64,000 nucleotides of DNA from DATHXC01 sp035459965. Its GTDB lineage: Bacteria; Pseudomonadota; Gammaproteobacteria; Burkholderiales; Methylophilaceae. Below, piece by piece: positions 27,885 to 37,539 of this stretch. Every line of letters starts with the position of its first letter. Within the stretch, counting starts at the first letter, position 1. A program made the position numbers and the translations under genes. A model generated the notes under the pieces. That model saw only the letters and a list, made by a program, of their open reading frames with translations, was not told the DNA's origin and did no database searches. Location: the NCBI GenBank assembly GCA_035459965.1, contig DATHXC010000007.1, positions 496,001 through 560,000 of the forward strand, written 5' to 3'.

Positions 27885-29429
27885 TTAATGATCATGACTG
27901 GCCCCAGCTTTTCCAAGCTCGGCTTTGATCAGGAAACTGTTACCGGCTGCATATTTCTCGCCAAGCAACAGGCCATCCAGCACCTCGACGTATTTGTCAT
28001 CACCACGTCCAAGCTTTAAAGGACGCGCCTCAAACTCATCACCATATTTTGCAAACACCACCTTCCAGTCGCGCAGGCTTTGTATGCCCTCGACCGACAC
28101 TGCCAGAGGTACCTCAACTTCCTCAGCAACCAACTCGATATTGACAGGCACACCTGGACGCCATAAACCTTTGGCGTTAGGCAGCACAACGCGTGCTGTA
28201 GCGGTGCGGGATTGCTCACCGACCACTGCGCCAACGTAACTGATGATTCCGACCTCCAGCGCATCCAGTGCACTGGATTTGACTGTGACCTGCTGGCCCA
28301 GCCTGACGGCATTGAGATCTTTGGCATAGATGGTCATTTCAGCCCATACCGACCCAAGATCAGCGACAGTAAAGATGCTGGCATCTTCTTTGACGACTTG
28401 CCCGGTCGCAATCTGCTTATCTGCAATCACGCCATCAATCGGGGAGCGTATTTCGTAATGGGTAAGGTTGCCCGAAGTTTTACCACCCCCTAGCGCATTG
28501 AGCTTCTGCTGGGCACTTTGTAAGGAAATCTCATCTTCCTGCATGGCATTGCGCGCTTGCAGGTAGTCTTGTTCGGCTGAGATTTTTTCTTCCCATAGCT
28601 TTTTCTCACGCTCATAGGTGATACGTGACAACGACAGGCGCTTCTGCGATGCAAGCAGTTCGCTACGCTGATCAGCCAATGATTGGCTGGAGATTACGGC
28701 TAATATCTGGCCTTTGCGCACCTTGTCACCAGCGTTGGCAGAAACCGACTCAACAATGCCAGCCAGTCTAGGCACGATATACACCGTCTTGTCTGCGTTC
28801 AGCTTGATTTCACCGATGAGGTTCAAGGCCATCTTAATCCTGGCTGGCGCAGCGGTCAGAATCTCAACAGCATTGTTGGTAATCTGTTTTTCATTCATAT
28901 GGACGCGCGCTTCTTGTTGTTCGTACTCGAAAACATATTGATTGCCAAGATGCTGGGCCTGGATATTGACCTTGAATGAGTGTGGCTCCTGAACGACGGT
29001 ATCGCCCTTCAAGTAATCAGCCTCAGGCAAGAGGCTAATAGTCTCAGCAGGTCTACCAAGGCGTTCAAGAACTACTTTTAGCTGAGACTGATTGGGTGCT
29101 AACAGCTTGTCGTCTTGATAGGTATAGATGCGAAATTGAGGCTCAACATTTTCCTCGAAGATAGTGACCTCAACAGCGTAGCCGTCCTTACTGAAAAGCT
29201 TGCCACCATGCGGCCCCTTCGGTTGTTCGCCCGCCAGTTTTTCATGATCATGGGTATCCACGATCTCATCACCACCCTTGCTGGCGGCCACTGTTTTCTC
29301 ACTCTCAGGCTTAGGTTTATCAAAAGTGAGTATGTGGGTAGCCAGAACTAGACCAATCACAACGGCAGCAATAATCAGGTAGAGTTGTTTTGAACTGAGA
29401 GCGTTTTTGAGTTTATTAATAAATGACAT
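27885..29429 (-). CDS. czcB: CzcB-type periplasmic adaptor (membrane fusion protein)
   Basis: Starting at the ATG at 29429 (AGGAG well placed; the ORF is open further upstream into czcC), this 514-residue protein has an N-terminal anchor (LYLIIAAVVIGLVLATHIL), a CzcB-specific N-terminal domain with THDHEKL and PHGGKLF, then lipoyl, helical hairpin and beta-barrel regions (RLAGIVESVSANAGDKVRKG, IRSPIDGVIADKQIATGQVV) and a C-terminal His-Asp-His. It joins CzcA to CzcC and may bind and deliver periplasmic metal through its His clusters. Confidence 0.93.
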   Translation of the reverse strand: MSFINKLKNALSSKQLYLIIAAVVIGLVLATHILTFDKPKPESEKTVAASKGGDEIVDTHDHEKLAGEQPKGPHGGKLFSKDGYAVEVTIFEENVEPQFRIYTYQDDKLLAPNQSQLKVVLERLGRPAETISLLPEADYLKGDTVVQEPHSFKVNIQAQHLGNQYVFEYEQQEARVHMNEKQITNNAVEILTAAPARIKMALNLIGEIKLNADKTVYIVPRLAGIVESVSANAGDKVRKGQILAVISSQSLADQRSELLASQKRLSLSRITYEREKKLWEEKISAEQDYLQARNAMQEDEISLQSAQQKLNALGGGKTSGNLTHYEIRSPIDGVIADKQIATGQVVKEDASIFTVADLGSVWAEMTIYAKDLNAVRLGQQVTVKSSALDALEVGIISYVGAVVGEQSRTATARVVLPNAKGLWRPGVPVNIELVAEEVEVPLAVSVEGIQSLRDWKVVFAKYGDEFEARPLKLGRGDDKYVEVLDGLLLGEKYAAGNSFLIKAELGKAGASHDH

Positions 29430-29433
29430 GTTA

Positions 29434-30723
29434 TTACTCCTGATGCTGGGCAAGGGCTGGTGCTGCGTTGCCGGAATTGGGGGAGTCACCCACCAGACGC
29501 TCAATATCAGCGCCAGCCTGGTGTGCCTTCAATAAGGCATTGAGATATTGCGATCTGGCTTGAAACAGGGTGCGCTGTGCATCCAGTACATCAAGAAACC
29601 CGAACTTACCGAACTCGAAGCCTTTGACTGCTGCGTCATAGGCGCTTTGCGCACCCGGCAATATCTCTGTTTGTAAGGATTCCGATTCCTGCTTTGCAGC
29701 CAGAAATCGTTCATATGCTTCTGCAAGTGCGTTGGTTTGTTGCACTTCTAGGGCGACAAACTCGTCACGGGCTTTATCTGTGCGGCTTAGGGCTTCTTGC
29801 AAGTTACCCTGATTGCGATCAAATACAGGTATTGGAATGGATAGTCCAAACACGGCCTGATTTAAACCTAACTCTTCATTACGCCTGGCACCCACACTTA
29901 CTGTTAGATCAGGAGTGCGTTTGCTGCTTTCCACTTTTGCCAACGCGTCACGACGGTCGATCTCCAGCCTGGCACGCTTGAGTGCAGGGGCATTCTGCAA
30001 GCGATTAGTTAAATCATCAATGGCATCTACCACAGGCAATACATCTATCTGCCCTAAGACACGCTCAAATCTTGGTGTTGAATTACCCCACAGTGCTGCG
30101 AGCTTCTTGCGCGTGGTATTGAGCTGGCTAGCTGCCTGGTTCAGCTCAACTCTGACTCCAGCTTCTGCAACCTTGGCCTTGGTTTCTTCGACAGGGGAAA
30201 CTTTGCCAGCACGCACTCGTTTGGAGGCAGCATCACTGGCACGCTGCGCCAGCTCTAACGTAGATTTGGCAAGCTCAAGACGTTCCTGAGCAGCCATAAC
30301 ATCGTAGAAGGCTGAAATAACCGACGCTCGAATTTCAGCCTTGATTTGATCTATATCGGCGGTGGCAGCGTTATAGCGGATTTCAGCCGCTTCGATACGA
30401 ATCGCACGCTTATTGCCAAGCTCGATAGGTTGGTTAAGCTGTAACGTGGTTTGGCGTGTAGCGTTTCGAGTATCTTCCATAGTGGTTAATACCGATGGAT
30501 TTGGCCTGACGGCAGCCTGTACCTGCGCGCCTTCAATCGCTTCTCGCTCACGCTTAGCCACTGAAATTTCCGGGTTGGCTTGTAAAACGAGGCCGATGGC
30601 ATTAGCCAAAGTGAGGCCGTCAGCAGCTTCGACAGTGCCTTGGCTATAGGCTGGCATTTGGTACTCAGCGCATAGCGGAAGGCTAAAAAACCATAGACTG
30701 AAACATAGATAAATCTTGCTCAT
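29434..30723 (-). CDS. czcC: CzcC-type outer membrane efflux protein (TolC family)
   Basis: From the ATG at 30723 (AGGAG five bases away) this is a 429-residue outer membrane factor with signal peptide MSKIYLCFSLWFFSLPLCA and two OEP repeats rich in coiled coil (EISVAKREREAIEGAQVQA; FDRNQGNLQEALSRTDKARDE; GFLDVLDAQRTLFQARSQYL). It forms the outer membrane exit duct of the Czc complex. Its stop lies four bases before the czcB ATG. The gap to upstream czcI is 100 bases and contains a nested hairpin. Confidence 0.93.
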   Translation of the reverse strand: MSKIYLCFSLWFFSLPLCAEYQMPAYSQGTVEAADGLTLANAIGLVLQANPEISVAKREREAIEGAQVQAAVRPNPSVLTTMEDTRNATRQTTLQLNQPIELGNKRAIRIEAAEIRYNAATADIDQIKAEIRASVISAFYDVMAAQERLELAKSTLELAQRASDAASKRVRAGKVSPVEETKAKVAEAGVRVELNQAASQLNTTRKKLAALWGNSTPRFERVLGQIDVLPVVDAIDDLTNRLQNAPALKRARLEIDRRDALAKVESSKRTPDLTVSVGARRNEELGLNQAVFGLSIPIPVFDRNQGNLQEALSRTDKARDEFVALEVQQTNALAEAYERFLAAKQESESLQTEILPGAQSAYDAAVKGFEFGKFGFLDVLDAQRTLFQARSQYLNALLKAHQAGADIERLVGDSPNSGNAAPALAQHQE

Positions 30724-30753
30724 TGCATTCTCCTGGATATAACTCAAAGTATC

Positions 30754-30821
30754 CAGCGAGACTGCGCGGTTTCACCTGGTTAATACTTAGGTGGAACCTG
30801 ATGACGTAGATGGTCTCGCTG
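30754..30821 (-). promoter_or_regulatory. Nested inverted repeats between czcI and czcC
   Basis: An outer stem CAGCGAGAC (30754-30762) / GTCTCGCTG (30813-30821) encloses an inner stem GGTTTCACCT (30768-30777) / AGGTGGAACC (30789-30798, one mismatch). The structure starts two bases after the czcI stop and ends about 30 bases before czcC. It lacks a T-run, so it is more likely an RNA-processing, stability or attenuation element than a simple terminator. Confidence 0.65.
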
Positions 30822-30823
30822 AA

Positions 30824-31180
30824 TTAAACAGCGAGTGGCCAGTTGGGACGCTCAATACCACTTAAGACTAAAGGGTATTGATGGATGATGTGGATTGATG
30901 TGACAGTGGTATTAGTTGAGACAACCTTGACATCTGGTTGAGCGCTAATAAGCTTTGCGCAGCATAAGTGGCATACGCCACAGCCATTATGGATACCATT
31001 CCCTCGCTGATCATGGCTATGCTGACCTAAGTCGGCTATAGAAACTTGTTGCGTTTGAGTTACCTCATGTTGAGGAGCTACATCTAAATCGAACTCGCAA
31101 TAAGAGCAGATTGCAGCCTGTGCAAATTGCAGCGGCAGCAATACTAGCAAAAACGAGATAAGGAGTTTTTTGATGGTCAT
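30824..31180 (-). CDS. CzcI-like periplasmic metal-resistance protein
   Basis: The 118-residue protein has signal peptide MTIKKLLISFLLVLLPLQFAQAA and a short periplasmic domain rich in Cys and His (ICSYCEF, GQHSHDQ, CGVCHLCC). Size, signal motif (LPLQFAQAAICSYC) and place at the head of czcCBA match CzcI, a small periplasmic protein of metal-resistance operons whose role appears regulatory. The Cys/His clusters suggest metal binding. About 75 bases separate it from the response regulator upstream; that gap should hold the czc promoter. Confidence 0.75.
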   Translation of the reverse strand: MTIKKLLISFLLVLLPLQFAQAAICSYCEFDLDVAPQHEVTQTQQVSIADLGQHSHDQRGNGIHNGCGVCHLCCAKLISAQPDVKVVSTNTTVTSIHIIHQYPLVLSGIERPNWPLAV

Positions 31181-31254
31181 GTTGAATTCAGTAAGTGTAA
31201 ATCAGTTTACATTTCCCATTACTGAGTGTCTATGTATTACATGGGTATCGTACA

Positions 31255-31896
31255 TCAAGGGTCAATCAACCCTGAGCGCATGGCAATCAGCGCAATCTCT
31301 GCTGAATTATTGGCATTCAGCTTCTGCTTGATATTGTAAAGATGCGTACCCACAGTACGTGGTGACAGACAGAGCGTATCGGCAATCTCGTTGGTAGTCT
31401 TACCCTTTGCCAGCGACATAAACACTTCAAACTCCCTATCCGACAGTACATCTACCGGATTCGCCTCTCCAGACAGTTGCTGTATGGCCATTTGCTGCGC
31501 CACGCTCGCCTCAAGGTACATCTTGCCACCGGCGACCGTACGGATGGCCTTGATCAGCTCTTCCGCAGCACTACGCTTGGTCAGGTAGCCCATCGCACCG
31601 GCATTCAATACGCGCTTGGGATGCACGGAGTCCTCGTGCGCAGAAAGCACCAGAATGCGTGCCGTGCTGTCTTTAGCAATGATGCGGTCTATCGCTTCAA
31701 TGCCGCCTATACCTGGCATGGTAATGTCCATCACCACCACGTCCGGGTGGTGCTCCATATACATTTTCACAGCCTGCTCGCCATTTTCGGCTTCAGCAAT
31801 TACTTTAGTGTCCGAGGCAGATTCAAGCAGCATCTTGAAACCCATACGGACAACTGCATGGTCATCAACTAGCAATACTCTGACAGGATCACTCAT
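31255..31896 (-). CDS. NarL/FixJ-family response regulator
   Basis: The 213-residue protein has a receiver domain (LLVDDHAVVRMGFKMLLES, phospho-Asp in VVMDITMPG, Lys in YLTKRSAAEEL) and a LuxR-type helix-turn-helix (LSDREFEVFMSLAKGKTTNEIADTL then LSPRTVGTHLYNIKQKL). Phosphorylation by the upstream kinase should promote dimer DNA binding. Its ATG overlaps the kinase stop (four bases), so the pair is coupled. Targets are unknown; the divergent PEP-CTERM promoter with a palindrome is one candidate, the downstream czc operon another. Confidence 0.94.
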   Translation of the reverse strand: MSDPVRVLLVDDHAVVRMGFKMLLESASDTKVIAEAENGEQAVKMYMEHHPDVVVMDITMPGIGGIEAIDRIIAKDSTARILVLSAHEDSVHPKRVLNAGAMGYLTKRSAAEELIKAIRTVAGGKMYLEASVAQQMAIQQLSGEANPVDVLSDREFEVFMSLAKGKTTNEIADTLCLSPRTVGTHLYNIKQKLNANNSAEIALIAMRSGLIDP

Positions 31897-33650
31897 GCTG
31901 CAGGCTCCCTGAGAATTGATGCCAAGGGGATATTAACGTTAATGGTGGTGCCGTCATCAAGCAGGGAGTCCACACTAAAACTACCATTCAGCGCCTGCAC
32001 ACGCTCGCGCATGCCAAGCAATCCAAAATGCTGGGTCTGATCCACATTACAAGTCGCCATACCTACCCCGTTATCTTTAATTGTTAATTGCAAGTTATCG
32101 TTATTATCCTGTACCAGGCTGATGTTGATTTCGGTGGCCTGGGCATGCCGCAAGGCATTAGTCACCGACTCCTGCACAATGCGATACAAGTTGATATTAA
32201 TCGTCTCACCTAAGGCATCCGGCTTTCCTGATAAGTTCAAGCTAAAACGCACCTCAGGGTTTTGTTTCTGCCAGTTTGCCACTGCATCACGCAGCGTTTC
32301 AGATAAACCCAGGTTGTCCAGCGAGCCAGGCCGCAATTGTCGGATGATATTATGCATGCCGTCATAGATGTGGTTGGCAGCAGCGACGATGGTATTCGCA
32401 TTTGACGCGATGTCCGGAATTTTTTCTATTGTATTGTCGGCAATTGCTGTGGCGGCCTTATTGGCAATACCAACAGCAAACGTCTTGATGGCTGTTACAT
32501 ACTGTCCCAACTCGTCATGAAGCTCCCTTGCCAGGGATCGCCGTTCATCCTCAATATGACGCTGGATCAGCTGCGTGAGCTGGCGATTCTCTTCTAGGCG
32601 CTGCTCGGCAACCTCAGCCTGCTTGCGCTCTGTTATATCACGCATACTGCATATTTCACCGATAACTTCACCTGTTGAGGGGTCTACCATGGGCGCAGCG
32701 GATAAAGAAATATCCTTGAGCTTGCCATCGCGTGTTACCCGTCGGGTATCGTAATGGTCGATATTCTGCATATGCCTGATCGCTTCAAGGCTACTTCTCA
32801 GCTCATCTTCCTGGTCAGGTGGCATCAGCAACTTGGCAGATTTGCCGATAATGTCTTCAGCAGCGTAGCCAAACATGCGTTGTGCGGCAGAGTTCCAGAA
32901 TGAGATATTGCCATCGAGATCGTGAATCATCACCGCATCGGCCGTCTGTTTGACGATAAGCGCCAACCTGCGGTTATCCTCGGTGCTGGCCTGCAAGGAC
33001 TCACCCATCAGGTTGAAATTTTGCGAAATGCGCGAAAATTCAGGGAGATTAAAACCTGGCATGCGCGCAGTAAGATCCCCCTGCTCCATCTTGTTGATAG
33101 TTTGCAGCATGGATTGCAAAGGTTTGATCCAGCGCCCCAGCATCCAGTAAACCGCAATATTGAACAACACGAAAAAACTTAAGCCTATCCACATCAGGTT
33201 GCTGACCCGCCCCCAAGCCTCGCGAATAGCACCCATAGGCTGAGATTCCACAACAAGCGTGCCATAACGTATTCGGCGGCTCAGCACTTCTTTCTTTGGA
33301 ATAACCAGCTTTACAAACCATTGTGGCGGAACAACGCTTGAGCGGTACTGAGAAGGCGGGGACTTATACATGATCTGACCATTGATCGCATATAAAGTAA
33401 TTTCACTGCTGCGGACATGGCCCAACTTGACCAGAAAGCGTTGCATTACATCGTGGGTATATCCTAATTCGGGGTTTTGGTATGAGCTGACGATGACAGT
33501 ATCCAGTAGTTGGATAGTGACTCTGTTAGCGGACTCCACCCCCTCCTGGATTGAATCCCTCATGCCTTTGGTCAGCACAAAGCCAACCATGCCAATGAAG
33601 CCTAGCAGCAATATGGTGACCAGCAAATTGAGGCGAAAACGTAAACTCAT
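31893..33650 (-). CDS. NarX/UhpB-type sensor histidine kinase with HAMP and PAS
   Basis: The 585-residue kinase has TM1 (about residues 8-27), a periplasmic region of about 120 residues, TM2 (about 150-168), HAMP, a PAS domain (ALIVKQTADAVMIHDLDGNI, ICSMRDITERK), a HisKA_3 dimer domain with phospho-His in RELHDELGQY, and an HATPase domain (VQESVTNALRHA, DNGVGMA, FGLLGMRERV). The HisKA_3 class pairs with NarL-type regulators, as encoded directly downstream. The signal cannot be read from sequence. It is divergent from a PEP-CTERM gene across 238 bases. Confidence 0.94.
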   Translation of the reverse strand: MSLRFRLNLLVTILLLGFIGMVGFVLTKGMRDSIQEGVESANRVTIQLLDTVIVSSYQNPELGYTHDVMQRFLVKLGHVRSSEITLYAINGQIMYKSPPSQYRSSVVPPQWFVKLVIPKKEVLSRRIRYGTLVVESQPMGAIREAWGRVSNLMWIGLSFFVLFNIAVYWMLGRWIKPLQSMLQTINKMEQGDLTARMPGFNLPEFSRISQNFNLMGESLQASTEDNRRLALIVKQTADAVMIHDLDGNISFWNSAAQRMFGYAAEDIIGKSAKLLMPPDQEDELRSSLEAIRHMQNIDHYDTRRVTRDGKLKDISLSAAPMVDPSTGEVIGEICSMRDITERKQAEVAEQRLEENRQLTQLIQRHIEDERRSLARELHDELGQYVTAIKTFAVGIANKAATAIADNTIEKIPDIASNANTIVAAANHIYDGMHNIIRQLRPGSLDNLGLSETLRDAVANWQKQNPEVRFSLNLSGKPDALGETININLYRIVQESVTNALRHAQATEINISLVQDNNDNLQLTIKDNGVGMATCNVDQTQHFGLLGMRERVQALNGSFSVDSLLDDGTTINVNIPLASILREPAA

Positions 33651-33801
33651 ATTATTGTTCTAAAAATATTTCAAGGAACGATTGTCCACCAGTAACTCGG
33701 TTCACAGCAAGCGTGAAAATCATGATTTATCTCCCAGGCTCATGCCTATTAGCTCACCATCAAATTGTCATTAAAAATCATCAAATTAATGGCTTAATGA
33801 T

Positions 33802-33835
33802 TAGTCCGAACGGACTATTGCAAATAACATTGCAA
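33802..33835. promoter_or_regulatory. Palindrome plus direct repeats in the kinase / PEP-CTERM divergent region
   Basis: TAGTCCG-AA-CGGACTA (33802-33817) is a perfect dyad, followed immediately by two ATTGCAA copies at 33817-33823 and 33829-33835, twelve bases apart. They sit 55-90 bases before the PEP-CTERM start and could be operators for the adjacent NarL-type regulator; that link is inferred from position only. Confidence 0.5.
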
Positions 33836-33888
33836 GTAGCAAAATGGCGTCCTAATAATAAAAATCAAACAATTATATTAAGAGGAAA

Positions 33889-34551
33889 ATGATGATGAAG
33901 AAATTCGCTCTAGCATTAGCATTAGCAATCGCGCCAACCCTGGCCAACGCAGCCCCCCAACTTATCGTAAATGGATCGTTTGAGGATATCGGCAATACCG
34001 TAGGCCTGTCCTTTGGTAATCAGGGTAGCCTCTCCAATGGTGAATGGGATACTTTTTCAAGTATTCCTGGCTGGACTTTAGCATCAGGGCCCGGCATTGA
34101 AGTCCGTCATAATGTCTCAGGTGGTACTGAATTTGGTAATTATTACGTTGAACTGGATGCTGATCCAGCACCTGGCGATACCAATATTTTCCAGGAGATT
34201 AGCACAGCAGCCAACACGATTTATGACCTTTCTTTTGCATACTCCCCACGTGTTGGTTTACCAGATACTACTAACGGTATTAACGTATTCTGGAATGGTG
34301 TCCAACTTGGCGGAGTCATTAGTGCCACCAATAACACCAATGAAAACATCTGGACGATATTCAGCTTCCAAGTGACCGGCACTGGTGGACTGGATAAACT
34401 TTCTTTTGCTTCAGTGGCAGACCCAGACACACTAGGCGGCAATATCGACAATGTCAGCCTGACTGCTGCAGTGCCTGAACCTAGCACTTATGGCATGATG
34501 CTCGCTGGTTTGGCCATGATTGGCTATACAGCCCGTCGTCGCAGATCTTAA
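33889..34551 (+). CDS. PEP-CTERM sorting-domain exported protein
   Basis: The 220-residue protein has a signal peptide (KKFALALALAIAPTLANA), a DUF642-like beta-sandwich body (LIVNGSFED, WTLASGPGIEVRHN) and a C-terminal PEP-CTERM tail: VPEPSTYGMMLAGLAMIGY then ARRRRS. Such tails are cut by exosortase (not in this window), and the proteins are linked to exopolysaccharide and biofilm. Three ATGs in a row precede KK; AGAGG at 33881-33885 fits the second or third best. A strong terminator follows. It is divergent from the NarX-type kinase. Confidence 0.9.
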   Translation: MMMKKFALALALAIAPTLANAAPQLIVNGSFEDIGNTVGLSFGNQGSLSNGEWDTFSSIPGWTLASGPGIEVRHNVSGGTEFGNYYVELDADPAPGDTNIFQEISTAANTIYDLSFAYSPRVGLPDTTNGINVFWNGVQLGGVISATNNTNENIWTIFSFQVTGTGGLDKLSFASVADPDTLGGNIDNVSLTAAVPEPSTYGMMLAGLAMIGYTARRRRS

Positions 34552-34573
34552 TTCGAGTTTCTAGCAATACTGT

Positions 34574-34602
34574 AAACGGTACCCACGGGTACCGTTTTTT
34601 TA
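34574..34602 (+). terminator. Intrinsic terminator of the PEP-CTERM gene
   Basis: AAACGGTACCC/GGGTACCGTTT (eleven pairs, two-base loop) is followed by a T-run on the plus strand. It lies 22 bases after the PEP-CTERM stop, before the convergent glnE end. Confidence 0.92.
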
Positions 34603-34626
34603 TGCTGACTATTTTTTTATGTTTAT

Positions 34627-37392
34627 CTATCCGGAAACAAACACATCAGCCCACAAGTCCTTGACTGCATCTACCTTCGATTTAACATCTATTAAGGGCA
34701 CCCTGACTTTGCTCTCTCCCTGTAGCCTGATGGCATGTTGCAGGCTACGGAAATCTCGGTAAGCATTTGCTACTTCCAAAGCCTTGGCTTGATCGATCAG
34801 TTCAATATCAGCCAAAAGCCCTAATAGTGCGATATTGCCAATATTCTGAGTTAGTTGCGGATACTGTGCCGCATTGGCCAGCACCATATATTGCACCATA
34901 AATTCAACATCGATAATGCCCCCTGCATCCTGCTTGAGATCGAACAAGTCAGTGCTGGTTTTCTGGCTATCGTGCATTTTCTGGCGCATGGACAATACAT
35001 CTTCGCGCAACTTCACTAAATCGCGAGTTTGAGTCAGTACGTCATGCCGGATCTGTGAAAATGCTGCGCCTATTCCCTGATCACCCGCACTGAATGCTGC
35101 CCGCGTCAGTGCCTGATGCTCCCATACCCATGCTTTATTGTGTTGATATTCACGAAACGCATCGACCGTGCTCACCAATAAGCCACTGGCGCCGTCGGGC
35201 CTTAACTGCAGGTCGGTCTCATACAACATGCCGGCAGAAGTCAGGCTATTTAGCCAGTTATTGATGCGCTGCCCGAAACGGGCATAGATCTCGCCTGCAT
35301 CAGGTGCATCATCATCGTAAAGAAAGATGATGTCGAGATCCGAGGCATAGCCTAACTCTTTACCGCCAAGCTTGCCGTATCCGATCACTGCAAATCTTGG
35401 GGTTTCCCGATGCTTGCCGCGTAGCGTGGGCCAGATAGTTTCCAGCGTCACTTGCAGAATGAGCTTGGCCAGCTCACTCAGGTAATCGGAGAGCGTCTGC
35501 AATGGTAGCTCGCCAGCTACATCCTTGGCGGCGAAGCGGAATACTGCAGCATGTTTAAAGTGCCGCATCACATCCATCTGCCTTTCAACGTCGCCTTCAA
35601 CTTCACTGAGACGACGCTTTAATTCAAGCTGCATGGCCGCAAAATCCGGCTTTGCGTACAGGTTATTGGTATCCAGCAGCTCATCCAGCAGGATAGGATG
35701 CTGTGATAAATACTGGATCAACCACGGACTGGCACTGGCAAGCTTGATTACCAGATCCAGCGCAGCCGGATATTGAGCCAGCAGGGCCAGGTAACTGGCA
35801 CGACGGCAGATGCTATCGAGCAGGTCTGTGACCCGCATCAATACTGTGTCCGGAGCCTGTTGTTTCGCACTCAGGGCCACCACCATGGATAACAGCGTAT
35901 CGAAGCGCTGGCGACTCAGTTCCGGCAACTGTCGATACCGCGCGCCAGCATGCAAGGCGTGCAAACGGCGCAGCGTTTCCATCGCGTCGCTATAACCAAG
36001 TGCCGTTAATTGCTCAATGGCTTTCTCAGTGCTGACGGATTCTTGCCATATTTCCTTGATCAGTGCATTGCCGTTCGGCTCAACATCGCTGCTGGAATGA
36101 CTGCCTTTTGACATCGGGTCACTGAATACTTCGGCGAAGTGCAGCTCAACTTTCGATCGATGTTTATCCAGATCCAGCCTGAGCAAATCCCAGTTTGCAT
36201 AATTCATACTCAGCGCAACACGCGCCTGTGCTTCACCATTCGTCGGTAATTCCTGTGTCTGAGCGTCTTCCATGTATTGCAGCCTGTGCTCAAGATTGCG
36301 CAAAAACACGTAGGCAATACTTAACTCCTGTACGGTTTGCGTGGGCAGCAACTGGCGTAACTGGAGCAAGGCCAGCACACTCAAGGTAGGCCGTATTTGC
36401 AGGCTGGCATCCTGTCCGCCACGTATCAGCTGGAATACCTGTGCAATAAACTCGATCTCGCGTATACCGCCACGGCCAAGCTTGATGTTGTCGTGCATAT
36501 CGCGCCTGTTTACATCACGCTGAATTTGCACCTTGAGATCGCGCATGGAAGCGAACGCACCAAAATCCAGGTATTTACGGAATACAAAAGGCCTGAGCAG
36601 ATCAGCCAGATTCTGGCCCGGCCCGGCAATGACGCGACCCTTGATCCAGGCATAGCGCTCCCATTCCCGGCCCTGGTTCTGGTAGTACTCTTCCATCATG
36701 GCAAAACTGCATGCCAGCGGACCATCTGACCCATATGGCCGCAGCCGCATATCTACACGGAAGACAAAACCATCCTGGGTGATCTCGCCGATCGCCGCGA
36801 TGAGTTTTTTGCCCACCCGCGTAAAGAACTCATGGTTGCTGAGCACCTTGCTGCCGTTAGTATTGCCGTCGTCCTCAAACGCAAAGATCAGGTCAATATC
36901 CGACGATACATTCAGCTCGTTACCACCCAGTTTGCCCATGCCAACGACAATCAATTGCTGTGGCTCTCCACCATCGCCGACAGGCTGCCCATAGGTAGCT
37001 TCCAGCCAAGGGGTAATGTGCTGCAAGGCAAACTGCACCGTCACTTCAGCCAGATGGCTGGTCACCTGCACTACCTCGTTCAAGTCAGCCAAACCATTCA
37101 GGTCACGCACAATGAGTCGCAACATCACACGCTGCCTCAACTTGCGCAGTACCCGTTTGAGCGTTTCTTCATCAGCAACACTTTGCCCAGCCAGCCACTC
37201 ACGCATGGCTGGTTCAGTCCAGGGCTCATGCAGCTGGTTTAGCACCTCCCCCAACAATGCTGCATCACCGACTAGCAAGCGATGAATAAATGGGCTGCAC
37301 TTGATGGCATGCAGCAGATAAGCCTCTTCTGCAGAAAGGTCCGCGTTTTCTACTAAAATCTCGTCTAGTGTTTTATTGTCTGGTTTTTTCAT
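34627..37392 (-). CDS. glnE: Bifunctional glutamine synthetase adenylyltransferase/deadenylyltransferase
   Basis: The 921-residue protein has two nucleotidyltransferase halves: the N-terminal deadenylylating domain with VVGMGKLGGNELNVSSDIDL and the C-terminal adenylylating domain with VIGYGKLGGKELGYASDLDI. It adds or removes AMP on glutamine synthetase in response to PII proteins and glutamine, setting nitrogen assimilation. Length matches the family. It is a single gene, divergent from acs across about 147 bases and convergent with the PEP-CTERM gene. Confidence 0.95.
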   Translation of the reverse strand: MKKPDNKTLDEILVENADLSAEEAYLLHAIKCSPFIHRLLVGDAALLGEVLNQLHEPWTEPAMREWLAGQSVADEETLKRVLRKLRQRVMLRLIVRDLNGLADLNEVVQVTSHLAEVTVQFALQHITPWLEATYGQPVGDGGEPQQLIVVGMGKLGGNELNVSSDIDLIFAFEDDGNTNGSKVLSNHEFFTRVGKKLIAAIGEITQDGFVFRVDMRLRPYGSDGPLACSFAMMEEYYQNQGREWERYAWIKGRVIAGPGQNLADLLRPFVFRKYLDFGAFASMRDLKVQIQRDVNRRDMHDNIKLGRGGIREIEFIAQVFQLIRGGQDASLQIRPTLSVLALLQLRQLLPTQTVQELSIAYVFLRNLEHRLQYMEDAQTQELPTNGEAQARVALSMNYANWDLLRLDLDKHRSKVELHFAEVFSDPMSKGSHSSSDVEPNGNALIKEIWQESVSTEKAIEQLTALGYSDAMETLRRLHALHAGARYRQLPELSRQRFDTLLSMVVALSAKQQAPDTVLMRVTDLLDSICRRASYLALLAQYPAALDLVIKLASASPWLIQYLSQHPILLDELLDTNNLYAKPDFAAMQLELKRRLSEVEGDVERQMDVMRHFKHAAVFRFAAKDVAGELPLQTLSDYLSELAKLILQVTLETIWPTLRGKHRETPRFAVIGYGKLGGKELGYASDLDIIFLYDDDAPDAGEIYARFGQRINNWLNSLTSAGMLYETDLQLRPDGASGLLVSTVDAFREYQHNKAWVWEHQALTRAAFSAGDQGIGAAFSQIRHDVLTQTRDLVKLREDVLSMRQKMHDSQKTSTDLFDLKQDAGGIIDVEFMVQYMVLANAAQYPQLTQNIGNIALLGLLADIELIDQAKALEVANAYRDFRSLQHAIRLQGESKVRVPLIDVKSKVDAVKDLWADVFVSG

Positions 37393-37539
37393 TTAGTAGG
37401 GCATCTGCAGTTATTGGTCTTGATGTTATTATTCTAAGGCTTGTGAATACAAAACAAACTACAAATAGTGTGTTGAGCATGCAAACAGCATATCCCGCCA
37501 GCACATATAAAATTGAAAATCGCCATATGGAGAAGTGTG

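Noticed and set aside
31255..33650. Assignment of the NarL-type two-component pair as the czc metal sensor
   Set aside because: Czc systems usually use OmpR-type CzcRS; proximity alone does not support the link and the kinase class differs.
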